This document shows, piece by piece, positions 50,701-64,000 of a stretch of DNA of 64,000 nt; the first letter of the stretch is position 1; each line of letters starts with the position of its first letter. This DNA comes from Cardiocondyla obscurior (Eukaryota > Arthropoda > Insecta > Hymenoptera > Formicidae), in assembly GCF_019399895.1 (NCBI RefSeq), contig NC_091875.1:4030001-4094000 (forward strand), written 5' to 3'. The position numbers were made by a program, and so were the translations under genes. The notes beneath the pieces were generated by a model, which ran no database searches, was not told where the DNA came from, and worked only from the letters and a program-made list of their open reading frames with translations.

Positions 50701-53700
50701 GAACATAATCGAGAATCTCGTAGATCTTAATTACATCAGCGAATGCGACGTAGAAAGGTACATAATAATATACGAGCTTGACAAAGGTACTCTTGAGCCA
50801 CCAGCACTTCCCTTGGTCAGTAACGAAGAACGAAAAAGCCAGTCTTACCGCCACGTTCACAAAAGGGGATTGCTTCGATATTGTCACAATTAAAAGACAA
50901 ATAAAAAAAAGAGAAAAGAGACATACGGATAAAAAAAAAGAAAAGAAAAGAATCGACGAAGTAATTAATTTTCGAGCAGCTCGCTACTTGATTGCCTCAA
51001 GTGATATAATATATATGTATATCTAGTGAGAGAAAGAGAGAAAGACCGCGTCGCTATTTTTCAAGGCCCAAGAAAGACGCTCTGACGATTAGCACATTTC
51101 TGATATCCTGAGATGTTTCACGAGACGATTAAAATTACTTCCATCTATGAGTAATATTTCAATGAGCGATAACTTGATCAACTTTTATAGAAATTAACCG
51201 ATGGGTACGAAAATGTATAGCCTGCCACTCGTATTATTATGATTTATATTTTATTAAAAATTAATAGCAAGAACTGCGCAAAAAAAAAAGAAACCAGAAG
51301 TCTAATAATTGTTACAGAAAAATTCAATGTTACGTTATGATTAATTTTATAATCAAACGGTTTTTTTTAATACTTTTCTTATGTCACTAAAGCTTTTTTT
51401 AAGCTACTTTGAACGTACCTAATATAAAAAGGTTTTAATGATTGGCCGGGATCAAACGGAATAAAAACTGACTGAGTAGCTACTTTCTAATTTTTCTTTT
51501 ACAGCATGCCTTACAGTCATGAAGAAAAAGACTTTAATAGGGTTAAAGAGATTTAAACTTGATAGGGCCAAATCCGATTGTGAATGACATAAAGGTGATT
51601 TATGATCAAAATCACGTACGAATATAATACTTCAAACATTTATACCGCGGCTCTGTAATTAATTAATTCAAGGCAATTTTGCAATACGTTTCGCGTAGAA
51701 CGTATTGTAAAGTAACAAATATAAATTAAAGCCGACGGAGTCACAACTTATATTTGCACGTCGGTGTCATGTAAATTTCAATTTATAATAACGTTAGTTA
51801 TAATAAAGTTAGATAAATACGCTTGACCAATATTGTTTATATGACAATAATGTACACCAGTTATATCGCATAAGTAATCTATTGTGTCGATCGTGAAATA
51901 CGCATTAAAAGAATTTGCCGAGCATTTTGAATTGCATTACTATTATCAGGCTCGCTTAAATACCAATTTGAATCGATTTATATCCAGTAAAATTGCATTT
52001 TCTATCACTTGGAGCTTGAGAATCAAGTTGATGAGAGAAATTCAATATAAAAATGTAATCGCGTAAAGCGCAAGCGGTCCAGAACGACACTAACTGAGGA
52101 AATAATATTGCGATACACTTCGTATATATGTAACGCAAGATATCAATACGAGCGCCTCGATGATATTGAATTGAAACGTGCATCACTGCCCGATCTATTA
52201 CTAGAAGTTTCTCCTAATATGCACTAAGGTTCGATGCGACGCGTCTATTGATTCGCGTCACGATTGCACATTATTCGTAACGGTAGACAATAAATTCACA
52301 ATTTCATATAGTCCTTCTCGAAATCCCAGAAAGAGCATTTAACAAAGAGTTAAAATTAATTACGTCAAGATTCGTCAAAAGAGGATTACGAATGTTGATG
52401 ACAATCGCTTTTGAAATATAATTATTTCAAGCATTGTCCGCGCGCGTAAACGTTTTTCCGTTCATCTCGGCCTTAACAATTTATAATATTATCAAAGCGC
52501 GCTTAACAAGAAAGCCGTAAGATGAAAATTCACGACAAAGCCAAATTACTTTCTCGATTGAGAAAAGTACCTTCCGGATGTGATAACCAGAGACCCGTTT
52601 CATTATCGTAGCGAAATGGACGAGCGTCTGGGGCCTCGCATTTGCAATGACCTCGCTAGATCACAACTAACACTTTAACCAAGAACCTTGTTGGTGTCAT
52701 ACGGCGGTGGTGGCTTTACCCGGTCTCATTGCGTTACACGCCGTTGCTTGAATAAGCCGTAATCCACCGAGGGCAACGAAGCATCAACAAAATATCACGT
52801 AGATGCGATAAGAATATCAGCCATTTGATCAGACCCGCAGGGAAACACGGAGCAGCTTTCGGCTCATGGGATTTATTTCCCATTTCCGCCATGCTAGCCG
52901 CGATTCGCAATCGTAACATTACCACGAAATCGGTGAACCTTGACCCTTCGAAGCCATCCATTCGCGCGTTTTGTCAATCTACATCCGTGAAAAAACAATC
53001 GTTTTCTAAGATTTATTCTTGATAGCGTGCGATCAAACAACGCCGATAAAAAAGGAGTGAAATATCTCCTCAAATTACGATTGCACGAATACGTCATAAA
53101 TGTGTTAATAATTTCTTTTTTTTTTTTTTTTCTTTTTATAAAATCGATGTGATTGAAAGTTACGGTCCGCTTTAGACTCCAAGTCCTCGCAATACAATAT
53201 ACCAACATCGCACGGTGCGATGTTCGTTTCCGTCGCTTGTACCTGAGCCGATCGACCTAACATTGCTGCGTCAAGTCACGCAGTTCTCGTAAAGCAACGT
53301 TCGAATAATAGGTGCCGCGGTGCGAAACGACCAACGTTAACATCTCGATGCACCCTGAAATTCGAACGCACGGAGAAAGGTGAGCGATTGCGCTCCGCGA
53401 TTGTCGCATTGAATTCGAAAGCCACGATTGATAAAGTTGATACCACGACAACTTGATTACGTGTGTACATACGTGCGATGCGCTCGGGTGCGTGCGCGCT
53501 GTATATTTCTCTAACTGCGCAAAGCAATATATTAATTTATGAAGTATACTATATACAAGAATATCGCGCAATACTTTAAACCGCGTTAAATTACAGAAAA
53601 AGAAGCTAACACAATTTCAATAATATTACTATAAAATGAGACTCGCGTTAAGTCAGATATTAATTTTTTTTAAACGCTCAGTAATATTAAAGAAGATAAT

Positions 53701-55637
53701 TTCTAATTAAGTTAATGGAAAAATATACAGAATGTAATATGTTAATGTAAACCGTTGTTACTGCGAGCAGAATGTATTAAAAAAAAAAAAAGAAAAAAAA
53801 TGGCCTACGCTTGTATTAGTGTCAGTATAGATTTACTATAGAAGAATACGTTATGAGAGTAAAACTTCTTTTAATTTCACTTAATTATTCTCCCAAAATG
53901 TAATCGAACACGTACAATGTTTTAATTAGCTAAAAAATGTAGCGCTACGCGTTCCGTAATATTGCATTCTCTGATAAAGCCCGAAGAAAAGGCGTAGTTT
54001 AATTTAATTTCGCGTGAAAAATGAGATTTTTATAGCATCCAATTAAAGCACCAATTTTAGCACATGCCTATTAAAAATAGCAATAGATAGCGCGTCGCAT
54101 AAATCAGTACAAGCGATGATGCAACGAGGAACGTTACAAGTACTAGTGACAGGTAATCTATCATTCTCAAGGTCGGGTAACGTGTATAGTACCACTTGTA
54201 CGATTCCCTGTAACGTAATTATTCTTACGATAAATTACAATCACGTACAGGAATCATCGTCACGCCTCGCGATCTACTTAAATGTGACGCGATCGAAGTA
54301 GTCTGAGAACGTCCAGGTTATCTATCAAATTATATGCATTATGCACAAATTGCTGTAAGTGATAAGGTCTCTTATTAAAAAAAATTTTTTTTTTTTTTTT
54401 TTAAATAAAATTAACACGAGCAAACATTTCTTTTCCTTGTAATTGTTTCAGCAAATTAAATTTGAAATTAATATATGACAGTATTTAATTATTTCATTTT
54501 ATTACTTTTACATTAATATGATATTGTAATATTGCATTGAATTAATTGCGAATAAATGTTTTACCGTGTTATATAAACAGGTAACACTAAATTTGCTTGA
54601 AAACGTTGATTTCTAACACCGCAAACATCTTTATTATTAGATTCTTTCAATTTTTAAGTAACTGAAATCGATGAAGAGTTTAACGAAGAACTGGTATTAA
54701 AGGAACTTCCAATATTTAATCGAACAGACATTTTTTTTATTATGCTTAAAAAAATATACTAATTTTCCTGCGATGTCGCGAAAAGATTGAGTTATAATAG
54801 ACATAAAAGCTTAGACGAGAACAAAACCCTTCACGCCCGACGCATAAAGCCGTGCATATTTAATTCATGGATTTTTTTTCCGCAGTACAAAATTGACTAT
54901 CTTGCACGACGTAAAATTGCGTTACATATAGCAAACTTACAATTAAAACGGCAGCAAATTATAAACTCGTATAACCTCGCCTCGCTTACGATGCAAATTT
55001 CTTGTAAATATATAATTAGCAAAAAATTAACTTTTCCATTAAAACCACATAAAAAAAAAATATTATTTCCAACAAGTAAAAAAATATATACTTATATATT
55101 TGAAAAATAAGAAGTGCATGAGGAACTGTTGTATAAACGTTAAATTTAAATTCTTCGAAAAATAAAGAAAAGAAAAAAAAAAAGAAACCTTTTAACCCGG
55201 TAAGAACGTTTCTTTTCTACCTGACTTAAAGTGTTATATAATTGGTTTCTTCGACGAATATAAAGTATTGAAAATAAATTCCTGTTTGAAAAAGTACAAA
55301 GCTATGTATTTAAATTATAAATATCCTATTTAAGCGCGGCATAGTGGTAGACCGTCGTAGCACGTGTCATACTTTTCTAGCTTTCAACAATCGAGAAACG
55401 TAAGAGGAATAAACAAGCACGATGTTACTGCAAGCGAGTGAAACGTCAACAGTCGAGATTGCTTTTGCACAACGCGAACGGATTAATTTAATAGTTATGC
55501 AATGGTAAATAATTGATAAACGGCTATTAAAATATTTCCGCTAATTTCGTAATACCGTCAAAAACATGCGCATAATTATACACGTGAAAAACGTAGCTTT
55601 CCAATAAATAATACTATGTATCACTTTTATATTTCAG
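44722..55637. other. No gene supported, apart from a CpG island
   Basis: This stretch between the secreted-protein gene and the first arrestin exon is AT-rich and contains short tandem repeats, for example (AATA)n at about 50115-50132. A plus-strand frame at 49204-49638 (144 codons, ATG) has no recognisable family and runs through a poly(T) acceptor-like tract. A minus-strand ATG frame at 48872-48768 ends at a strong gtaagt donor and could be a first exon, but no partner was found. The CpG island at 47.6-47.9 kb is listed separately. Confidence 0.5.
47620..47870 (+). promoter_or_regulatory. CpG-rich island with an initiator-like site
   Basis: A GC- and CpG-dense block of about 250 bp in AT-rich surroundings. 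It contains CGGCAGTCGAGCGAACG at 47801-47817. The CAGT core resembles the insect initiator and is followed by an AG-rich, stop-containing stretch typical of a 5' UTR. Two donor-like sites are present, GTGAGT at 47692-47697 and GTAAGG at 47822-47827. The next plus-strand exon I can support is the arrestin exon at 55638, which has an acceptor before it and so needs an upstream exon. Linking the two is inference. Confidence 0.4.
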
Positions 55638-58600
55638 AAAAAATGATATGAGTCCGGATCACATATCAGATGCAATCAGTAGTCAAAGGTAATATTCATT
55701 GTTCAACATTTATTAATTATCGGAATAAAACGGTTCTTGTACCGGGAAAAAAACAATGTAAAGAATTACGATTGAAAACGTATAATAGATTCTCTGTAAA
55801 ATGCAGCCGGTTCATCGTAAATCTTGCTTTAACATGCCGTAACAGAAAGCATCTTTCGGATACTTGTACGACAAGTATACGTACAACCACACCGAGTAAA
55901 GTTTGATTAATACGCACGAAAGGTTCAGATCTCGTCTTTAATTTAAAAACAAACTTCGCGTTGGAGTAACAGGATAAACCATAATACATTGAATTCTACT
56001 GTGGGGTTTAATTAAAAAACGTTACCGATGCCATAAATATTCTAAGGTACATTTGTATTAATTATCTTCATTTAACTCGTTAAAAAAAAATAAAAAAAAC
56101 TAGCAACGCAAAAAAACCTTGAGACGTATATCATTAAATATTAATTATAAATACAACCGCGTTAAAGAAACGGTCACCGATGTTAATTTTCCTATTTTTC
56201 TCACGACGCCTATTTGAACGATAATATAAATTTAAAAAAATTTAAATTGTAAATTAAAAGTAAAGTTAAATCCTTTTAATATATTTTCGTGATATTTTCT
56301 TATTTTTGTATCAAGCAAAATTGACGATAAGCGAATGAAAATTAATTTTGTATTAAATAAAGTTTTGAATTCGGCTTTGCCTTATTATTATAGACTTACA
56401 TGTATAATAATTTACATTCAAGACAATGCAGTGTAAATTCATTTAGCTCAGGTAGATTGTAATCTTAGTTGCTATTCTCGAATGCGTATTAATTCAAATG
56501 TGGTGGGGTCATTAGGGTGCTTGAGATAAGGATCTTAACCACCTACATACTAACATATGATCGATATAATATAATCGTTATTAAATTTATTATTGATAAC
56601 ACAAAAAAAAAGTTAAATATCGTAGAATAAAACGAACTAATCCTAATTGTGCGTAGCAAATGCGAACGCATAAGTCCATGAGCGCGAATCATTAATTTTA
56701 ATTATTTGTTGTTTTTAAACAATTAATCGAACAAATTAGCTGGTAATCAGTAAAGCCGTTGTTAATTGCTGTCGATTATTAAATAATAGAGGATACGTAC
56801 GTGTGTACTCTTGCTTTAATGTTACTGCATGAAAAAGATCTCGGGATCAAATGCAAACGTATCTTGACGCAGTAATACACGGCTGGTTGATCGCGCTTTA
56901 ACATATGCATATTTACTCAGCACACGCGAGCGCATTGCGTATTTGACGATGTGCCATTGTAACAAATAAATTCAGTGATATCAAGCGACACTCAGACAAA
57001 CGAGCGGGTAAAATCCCGGTGAAATTGATAGCTTGCTTGATAAATGATAAATGGAGTAAAGCGGATCGTAGTAGTCCGTATTGTAATCACTGGTATGCTC
57101 TGAGCCAGAAGCGACTTTGCCGTAAGATAAATTAACTGATAAATTGTCTTTAATAGGTGCTAACATTCGATGCTGAGACAATAGACTAAGATATAATAAA
57201 TGTCCACTAAAAGCTACCGTAGATTAAACTATTAACGACCCTAATTATTTCAATCTACATATACTTTAAGAACGTTCGCCTTTTTCGGACCACGCTCTTT
57301 TCATAACTCCACATAAGCTACTGCCAAATAATTAACTTGTATTAAACACCGTCTAGATATAAAGACACTGCGGATTTTTTTTTTGTTCTCAAATTATCTA
57401 AACTGCAAAATCAGTAAATCAATCTGCATTTAGGTAAAGTTTCCTATATTGTATTGACGTATTAAATTTCTTTCAATTTTTTACAAACGAAAGGGAGATT
57501 TATGTACGCTTTTTTCGAGATAATATTCAATGTACAAATTTTTTTTGTACACAACGCGTCAAGTTACGTAGAGGTATCGGTCAAGGTACATACATAAACA
57601 AAGCGTGGCCGAGCGGGTGGCCGGCCTTGAAGCGTACCTCGTGCGATTGACGTCACGAGTCCCGCATTCCTTTGCCGAGATCGAGAACTAAATTACGGAG
57701 CACCGGTCATACGTACATACATACATACATAACCAAAAAGTACTAATTACATGTATCTCGCGGCACGAAAAAAAAAGTCAAACGAGAGAGCCAACCGCCA
57801 GCGTAAAAGCGGGGCAACAATCGAGGAAACTACGAAATTTCCACATCCTCTTTTTAACATGAAAAATATTTTTTTTTTCTGCAGGGTGTACAAAAAATCC
57901 TCGCCGAATAATAAACTGACCCTCTACCTAGCCAGCAGAGATATTATCGTTAGCGAAGCTAAAAATGACAACAAACTTTTAGGTGTTCTCTTAATTGATC
58001 CTGATTACGTACGCGAAAAAAAGGTAAAGTTAAATAATATGTTGTAGAATGTATCTAATAATTTTATGTGGCGGAATAAGCGAAGTTAAAATTCGTAAAT
58101 CTCGAGCGCGTGTATTTTCTAAAAACAACTGATATTTCTATAGGTATTCGGACAGGTGACTCTGACTTTTCGTTACGGGCGAGAGGATGAAGAAGTAATG
58201 GGTTTAAAATTTTGCAACGAGGCAATGATGTGCTTGGCACAACTATATCCATCTTATGTAGGAGCTCAACATCTGGAAATTAAAAGCCCATTGCAGGTTG
58301 GTACGCATATAACGTATATAAACGCATATAAAACTGTTCAACAATAGTAAATTATCGCGATATACTTCGTGAGAATCGAGATTCGCTCGTTTTCGTAAAA
58401 ATATTATATCTAAAATGACTAATTTTCTTACTTCACAGTAAATATAATTATATTTTTTAAAAATAGATCGAAATGTCGGTGGTATTAATTAATCAAAAGA
58501 AATTTTTGCAAACTCATTCGTCTTGAGCTGCGACAATTTTCGTAAAACGGGAGTTGAAATTTAAGTCATTGAACGCAGACTTATTTATAACGTATCTTAA

Positions 58601-59425
58601 CTACTCGACATGAAACATAGTGCAATATACTTTAAGGATTTTGGTTACAGTACGAGTGTAATTTATGGTTTCCTTGATTAAACTGTATCTATCGCCGCGT
58701 ATAGAAACTATGATTTGTGGAACTCCATAATTAGTCCGACCATCCTTGTTCAACGATACACTGATAAAGATATTGATTTAATAATATATCGTACTGCACA
58801 TTAAGTAGAAAAATTAGCATTAATACTCACTAAACGATTTGTACAAAACTGCAATGTTGCGCTTCTATACTATTTTTCTTTATTTTCTTTTTTTTTCATA
58901 TTAATTGCCAATACATCGTGAGAACGATTAAATAAAAGTCTGGTTCAATGAATCATATTAATTATCGTGGCCATGATATTACACGTTGTACATTTACACA
59001 ATAAAATTGTTTGAAATGCAGCCACGAGCACGCGTTCATTTAAATGCTGGCATTATCCAATTCACGAAAAACAGAGAAACGCGAGTTTCGGTGAAACAAG
59101 GCATGGTAGATGTACAACACGTGAGATTTCGTGTTATATATATCCGAATTATGTACATACACGAATTATATATATATGTATATGAAAACACATATGCACA
59201 AAAGCTGTAATTATAAAGTTGATATTAAAAAATATAAAACGAGAGTAATAAAAATGTAACAATAAAATATATTTTATCGTTTTAGTTTAAAACGAACATT
59301 TTTATTGCATTGTGTTATTTATACTAATTTATATTATATCAACGAAGATTTACTGTATACCTAATATTGAAAATTCTATGTTTCTCAAGTGATAATATTG
59401 ACGATACTTTTCCCTCGATATTTTC

Positions 59426-59459
<34 letters not shown>

Positions 59460-62400
59460 TAAAATTGACTTTAAATACAGTATAATATATTCCACAGTGT
59501 ATTCTTTAAGAAAGTTTGTTCAGAAAATGTCCAAAAGCAATTCAGGACAAAATTGCGTATTATTGACGGCAATCGATAACGTCAAGAGAATCCTACGATT
59601 GAATTTTCGTTAAGGGCTCTCGGAGGAGAGTGGAAAACATGCTCGCCGAGGAAAATCTGAAATCTTCAGCAAAAATCTTCGAGTAGATGCACCATAAAAT
59701 CATTCGCGCGGTCATCACCAATGGACCTTGACCTAACGATGGAAAAACCGTCGTGAAAATTATTACCGCGTCCTTGTTCTTTTCTGCGTAAGCATTCGAC
59801 AATGAGCGGCGATCCCAATTCCAGAATCGATAAAGTACAAACGCGATGTGCGCGGAAAAGGCATTTTATCACTGAAAGATGAAGCGCACGAAATACCGAA
59901 AATAGATATGAGTGCATTTAGTCGAACGGATTCAATGGGAATTATTTTTCGTAAACCGGAAATAATCAATTTAATGGATTGTTAAAAATTATCGCATCAG
60001 GCTTATTAAAAAGAAACGTCTCGCGACGTTGCATTCAAGAATCTATAAATCTCTCAACACGTGCAAATAATTCTTGCCGTAGAATTTTAACAGATAAAAA
60101 CAAATCTTTTCGGGTCACGTTGAACGTCAAAACGCCACGAGCCTCATGTGTACATCATCACTATATTTCCCTCTGCACGACAGACGGTCGGCAAGCCAAA
60201 GAAATAAATTGCTGTTAGCCGCGTCCTGGGACAGAAAAAAATATCCGCGAAAACACAGTCGATATATAACATATATGTATATACGTGCGTATTTTTTGTT
60301 TTTTATTTTTAACCTTTTTTTATTTTTAACTTTTTTTTTTTTAATTATCGAGTACGCCTTCCGGCTGGTCAAGCCCTGCGAAATATCCAGGGATCACGAT
60401 ACAAATTAATAATGGAAACAAAAATTACTAAATGCGTTTCCACGTAAACTGGCGAGAGATTAAATTATTCATTATTAATTCTTCAAAACAGTGACACATG
60501 AAGTATTCTTAATATTTATTCTACACCTATGTTTCATAAATGCAGTGAATTAATTTACATTTTAGGCTGTCATAAATATGATGAAATACTAAGTACGTTG
60601 CACTGCATGAAAATTATTAATAAATGCTCGCCAGTATTTTAATAACGTCGCGACTTTGACAGAACGATCGGCAATCTGTCGAAAAAGAATTCGAAGGTAT
60701 CTCTAATATGCGGTGTAAAACCGAAGGTTCTCCTCATCGAGGAAGGATACGTCGAATCAATACGCACCGTGGAATCGTTATTGTGTACATACCACGGGAA
60801 TTCTTGTTGAAATATGTAGGTCGTGATATAAGAGGATCGTCGAATTTCAAATATTACAGAAAGTACATGATCAATATACAATTCTCATTAATACGTGCCT
60901 GGAATATTCCAACAGCGGCATTTACCAAAACATAACACGCGCATTATGGTAACGTGTAACAACGCATCGTTCCACGCCGCAGTCTATCCGAAACCGTAAC
61001 AATGCCACAGTGTATCAGAACAATTAACATCACCTCGGTAAATTTAAAAGCGATGTTTCTTTAACAAAGCTGTCGAGGAGAATCATTAATAATCATAGAC
61101 GTCCAATTACCAACGCGAAGTATCAAAAATGTGTTTCAAAACTGAATCGTACAAATTAATTATACTTTAATTGGATATCCGAAAAATATGTATGCCTTTT
61201 GATATTTTTCTGGCGAAGAGAATTAATTTCAACACTGCCTGTGCACATGTAAAAATTTTTTCGTAATAACGGAAGCGCTTCGCAAATTAATTTCAGCAAT
61301 TATCTAATGAGTAAATGAAGCTGGAAGACGCAAAGAGAAATTGAGATGAACCGAACATTTCTTTCCACAGGAAGCACTCATCAAAAGGTTAGGACCTAAT
61401 GCACACGCGTTTACCATAGAAATTCCCTCAATCGCTCCACCATCCGTACAGCTAGTACCAGCTAAAGAATACAATGGTCCACCTATAGGTAACAGTTACG
61501 ACATCAGAGTTTACGTTGGTGAGTAGAAAAAACTTTGCCGATGTATTCGGACTTTATTTCCTCAGTTGTAACAAACGTGTTTACTTCGAATAAAAGAAAT
61601 GGCGTACAGTAACTCGAAGCGAAGAGTAATTACAAACGTTCACGAGCGAAGAGAATAATTCTTAAATCTATTAAAAAAATTTCCTAAGTTTTTTTCTTTT
61701 TCTTTAAAATAAATTCAACAGCAAGATCGTTTTCTCGCAAAATCTGTTCGATTATTCGCGATAAATTTGCGAATAGATTCATATACCGTACACTGAAGAA
61801 TAGATATGCGTTTGTCGGGGCGATGATCGCTTAGTGCATATTAAGAGATAGATCCTGGCATTTGCCACGGCGACGATAAATATCATATCTGTCTCTCAGT
61901 GTACACTAAATCGGCGGGTCTTAACGGTTACGGTAAATTTTAGCGGAACGAGCGGACGAACGATTGCATCGTAAAACTACCGTCAGGATGGGCATTCGGG
62001 TGATCCAGCGAGCCACGAAGCCGCCCTTACCCTCGACAACTATGTATAGCGTGCCTCTCTCCCAAGAACCACCAACCGATTCGAAAATCCAAGAATCTAA
62101 ATTACGAGTAGCGTTAGCGGAAAACGAGATCATCGAGGACGATGGTTGGTCACGATTAGCATAACGCTCTTAATATACAACGCATACATTAACATACATT
62201 TACTTGTCATTAAGTCCCATGCTCTAATTATTGCCATTATCATCTACATTTGCATTGTATTATTTCCTAATTTTTTTTTTTTAACGCGCAGCTCTAATTT
62301 ATTTATGAACAATGTAGTTACGGTGGTCCGGATTAAGATATTCGAGACGAGACAAAGTTTTAAACGTGCATGAATACCACGTATCTCGGATTTGATGTAA

Positions 62401-62679
62401 AATTACTAAGATATTTTCTGATATATCATTATCTCGATTAATAAACCGATCTTGTTTCATTTATCGCGCACTTTTGGAACAAATGACACATAGAATTTTG
62501 CTTTTATTTTCGCAGAGAACGCGGGACCACATGCAGCAGTAGAGAAGCCATTTTTATTAAGTGACGGACGTGTCAGGTTGGAGGCAAGGCTAGAGCAAGC
62601 AATTTACGAACACGGAGATTCGATCAATGTCCACGTCAATGTTAACAACAATAGCAGCAAATCAGTAAGAAGAATAAAG
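55638..62679 (+). CDS. Divergent arrestin, 5' part (N-domain and start of C-domain)
   Basis: Coding starts at ATG 55648. Exons are 55638-55688, 57885-58023, 58144-58296, 61371-61518, 61944-62144 and 62516-62679; all have GT/AG borders and matching phases (2,0,0,1,1,0). The 282 residues visible match the arrestin family. VYKK (15-18) carries the phosphate-sensor lysines. SRD supplies Asp33 and TVR supplies Arg175, the polar-core pair. FRYGREDEEVMGL (69-81) is the finger loop, QEALIKRLG (111-119) is the usual helix-like segment, and YEHGDSINV marks the start of the C-domain. Arrestins bind active phosphorylated GPCRs and stop G-protein signalling; non-visual ones also recruit clathrin. Odd points are that the usual FVDH after RD is replaced by IIVSEAKND, and that the linker between domains is about 55 residues instead of about 15-20. 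It is neither a typical kurtz nor a typical Arr1/Arr2. The C-domain and tail lie beyond the window. Confidence 0.88.
57600..57680 (+). promoter_or_regulatory. GC-rich patch with a full CRE palindrome in arrestin intron 1
   Basis: TGACGTCA, the complete cAMP-response-element/ATF consensus, lies at 57648-57655 within an 80-bp GC-rich patch, 230 bp upstream of the second arrestin exon. It is also flanked by CTCGTG and CACGAG arms. It might be an intronic enhancer or an alternative promoter. An ATG at 57751 reads open, in frame, straight through the acceptor into the arrestin exon. Confidence 0.35.
57714..57731. repeat. (ATAC)n microsatellite
   Basis: About four copies of ATAC/CATA in arrestin intron 1. 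Confidence 0.85.
58297..61370 (+). other. Arrestin intron 3
   Basis: A 3.1-kb intron between the exon ending KSPLQ and the exon starting EALIKRLG. It is AT-rich and contains the 29-nt poly(A) tract. No nested gene was seen; short open frames near 59.6-60.4 kb occur on both strands without family resemblance. Confidence 0.7.
59429..59457. repeat. Poly(A) tract, 29 nt
   Basis: The longest homopolymer in the window, within arrestin intron 3. Confidence 0.95.
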
Positions 62680-64000
62680 GTACGATTCATACATATGTAT
62701 ATCCAAAGATACCTACATTCAATCGAAATGCAGGCAACACAAAAATAATTTCTATTACCGTTTCATAAAAGATCCGCTATAAATAAATACTTTTAATAAA
62801 TGTATCACGTGCATATAAAATCTCGGATTTAGCTAACGTAAAATAAAATTTAATATTACGCGCACATGGAGTGTAACACTGAAAGAAAAGCTAGGAAATT
62901 GATTTTTCCGTCACTACTTTCAAAATCGCATGCTATTCTATTTTAAACTTTAATTGTTTCGTTACAAAAAAAAATATTTAAAAATCTCTTTCAATCAAAA
63001 CAATATTGGCGCATAAAAAAAATTTAAAAAAAAATTATTTATCGTACGAAAAATTCGTTTACGGAATTTTTCATTGAGCTCTTGCTGAAAGCTCAATTTT
63101 TTGCGAATAATCTCGAACTAATAAGCAATACTGGTGTATCAATCCCAACTCTTAATTAACTTAGTCATAACTTGGTGAAAAAATATTTGAATAATACTAA
63201 TAAGATAGGATGTTTTTGGTTTCGCGATGTCTCGTTTATTAATTAGAGGTATAGCTACTAGCACCACTTCTAGTTTTCAAGTTAACTATTGCCTCGTTGG
63301 ACTTTCGTAAATTTAATAAGCTCGTTAGAACATTCATATCCCACGGGCTCGATGAAATTGCTTTAGCTGCTTGATAAGGACACACTGTTATATTCTATTC
63401 TATGTGTTCAAACTTAAATAGCTTCTTGTTAATACTCTTTGCAAAGGCTGTCTAAACAAAAGAACGGTGATTTTTTCAATATTCAATAAGAAATAAATCA
63501 CGACGAATCAAATAATAGTCTATTGTACATTTGTGAACCATAAATTACGCGTATAATTTGATCGTGAACCCAAGATAATGTTATTTAACGATTTCTCAAA
63601 TAATAGTTTTCTTACAGCAATTTTACATTAATAATTTTAGATTAAGCTTTACTTGAGTAAAAACAGAACATATTAAATGGAATAATATCAAACACTCCTT
63701 GCACGTTTTTCTCATTTCTGTTAGCTTCTTTTATTATTTTTCTTTAAATACCTTTTTCAACGCCTAGCAACCTGTTACAATAGAATGATTAATCGGCTTC
63801 GGAGAATTAAACAGCTAGAGTTAAATGCTGGACGGTAATATAGTGGTCATATCCCGCCGCAGAAAACTAAAATTAATAAATATTCCGAGACTTGCGCGAG
63901 CATACCCATTTATTGAATAAATAAATCCTACGTTTTCCTACTCGGTAGGTAGAAATGAGAAACATCGCGTTCTCTACGTGTAATATTCTTACATCATGAC
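62680..64000 (+). other. Arrestin intron, continuing past the window
   Basis: Follows the donor AAG|gtacga after SVRRIK. AT-rich with no further exon visible, so the remaining arrestin C-domain exons should lie downstream of the window. Confidence 0.7.

Noticed and set aside
55336..55400. GCATAGTGGTAGACC, resembling a tRNA-Gly A-box
   Set aside because: No B-box or acceptor stem follows at the right distance.
57604..57675. tRNA-like sequence with GTGGCCGAGCGG
   Set aside because: The A-box resembles that of tRNA-Ser/Leu, but there is no proper B-box, no pairing acceptor stem and no anticodon arm.

Overview
This window looks like nuclear DNA from an insect, most likely a hymenopteran and possibly an ant. 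It has short phase-matched exons with GT/AG borders, long AT-rich introns, many poly(A)/poly(T) tracts, and a high density of CpG dinucleotides outside genes. CpG richness of this kind is known from hymenopteran genomes. Nothing prokaryotic, viral or organellar was seen, and I recognise no tRNA, rRNA, snRNA or CRISPR array. The species call is inference.

Layout. From 1 to about 18.4 kb I see no coding exon I can defend, only CpG-rich and AT-rich blocks and one foldback element near 11.5 kb. From 18.4 to 23.9 kb there is a compact minus-strand cluster of at least three, probably four, small genes encoding Lys/Cys/Pro-rich or charged proteins. Read in transcription order (high to low coordinate) these are: a three-exon 480-residue protein (23851-21436) with a basic amphipathic N-terminus and two Cys pairs; a two-exon charged protein of about 276 residues (21187-19954); a short terminal exon ending in a Cys-Pro-Lys tail (about 19800-19503); and a Cys/Pro-rich protein (about 19509-18415) whose first exon appears to overlap the end of the previous one in another frame. 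Upstream of the cluster, also on the minus strand, lie the last two exons of a 14-kDa phosphohistidine phosphatase / Janus-A family gene (27868-24874).

The plus strand carries the rest. A pair of cleanly spliced, apparently untranslated exons lies at 31.7-32.2 kb. A two-exon gene for a small acidic secreted protein lies at 43.9-44.7 kb. A divergent arrestin occupies 55.6 kb to beyond 62.7 kb, with six exons resolved and its C-domain running off the window. CpG-rich islands at about 35.4, 47.7 and 57.6 kb look like promoter regions; the 47.7-kb island could start the arrestin transcript, but that is not shown.

The best candidates for something undescribed are the arrestin, which keeps the phosphate-sensor lysines and the polar-core Asp and Arg but has a hinge several times longer than usual, and the Lys/Cys/Pro gene cluster next to the Janus-A family gene, which I cannot assign to a known family. 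All multi-exon models were built by hand from splice-site and frame consistency.
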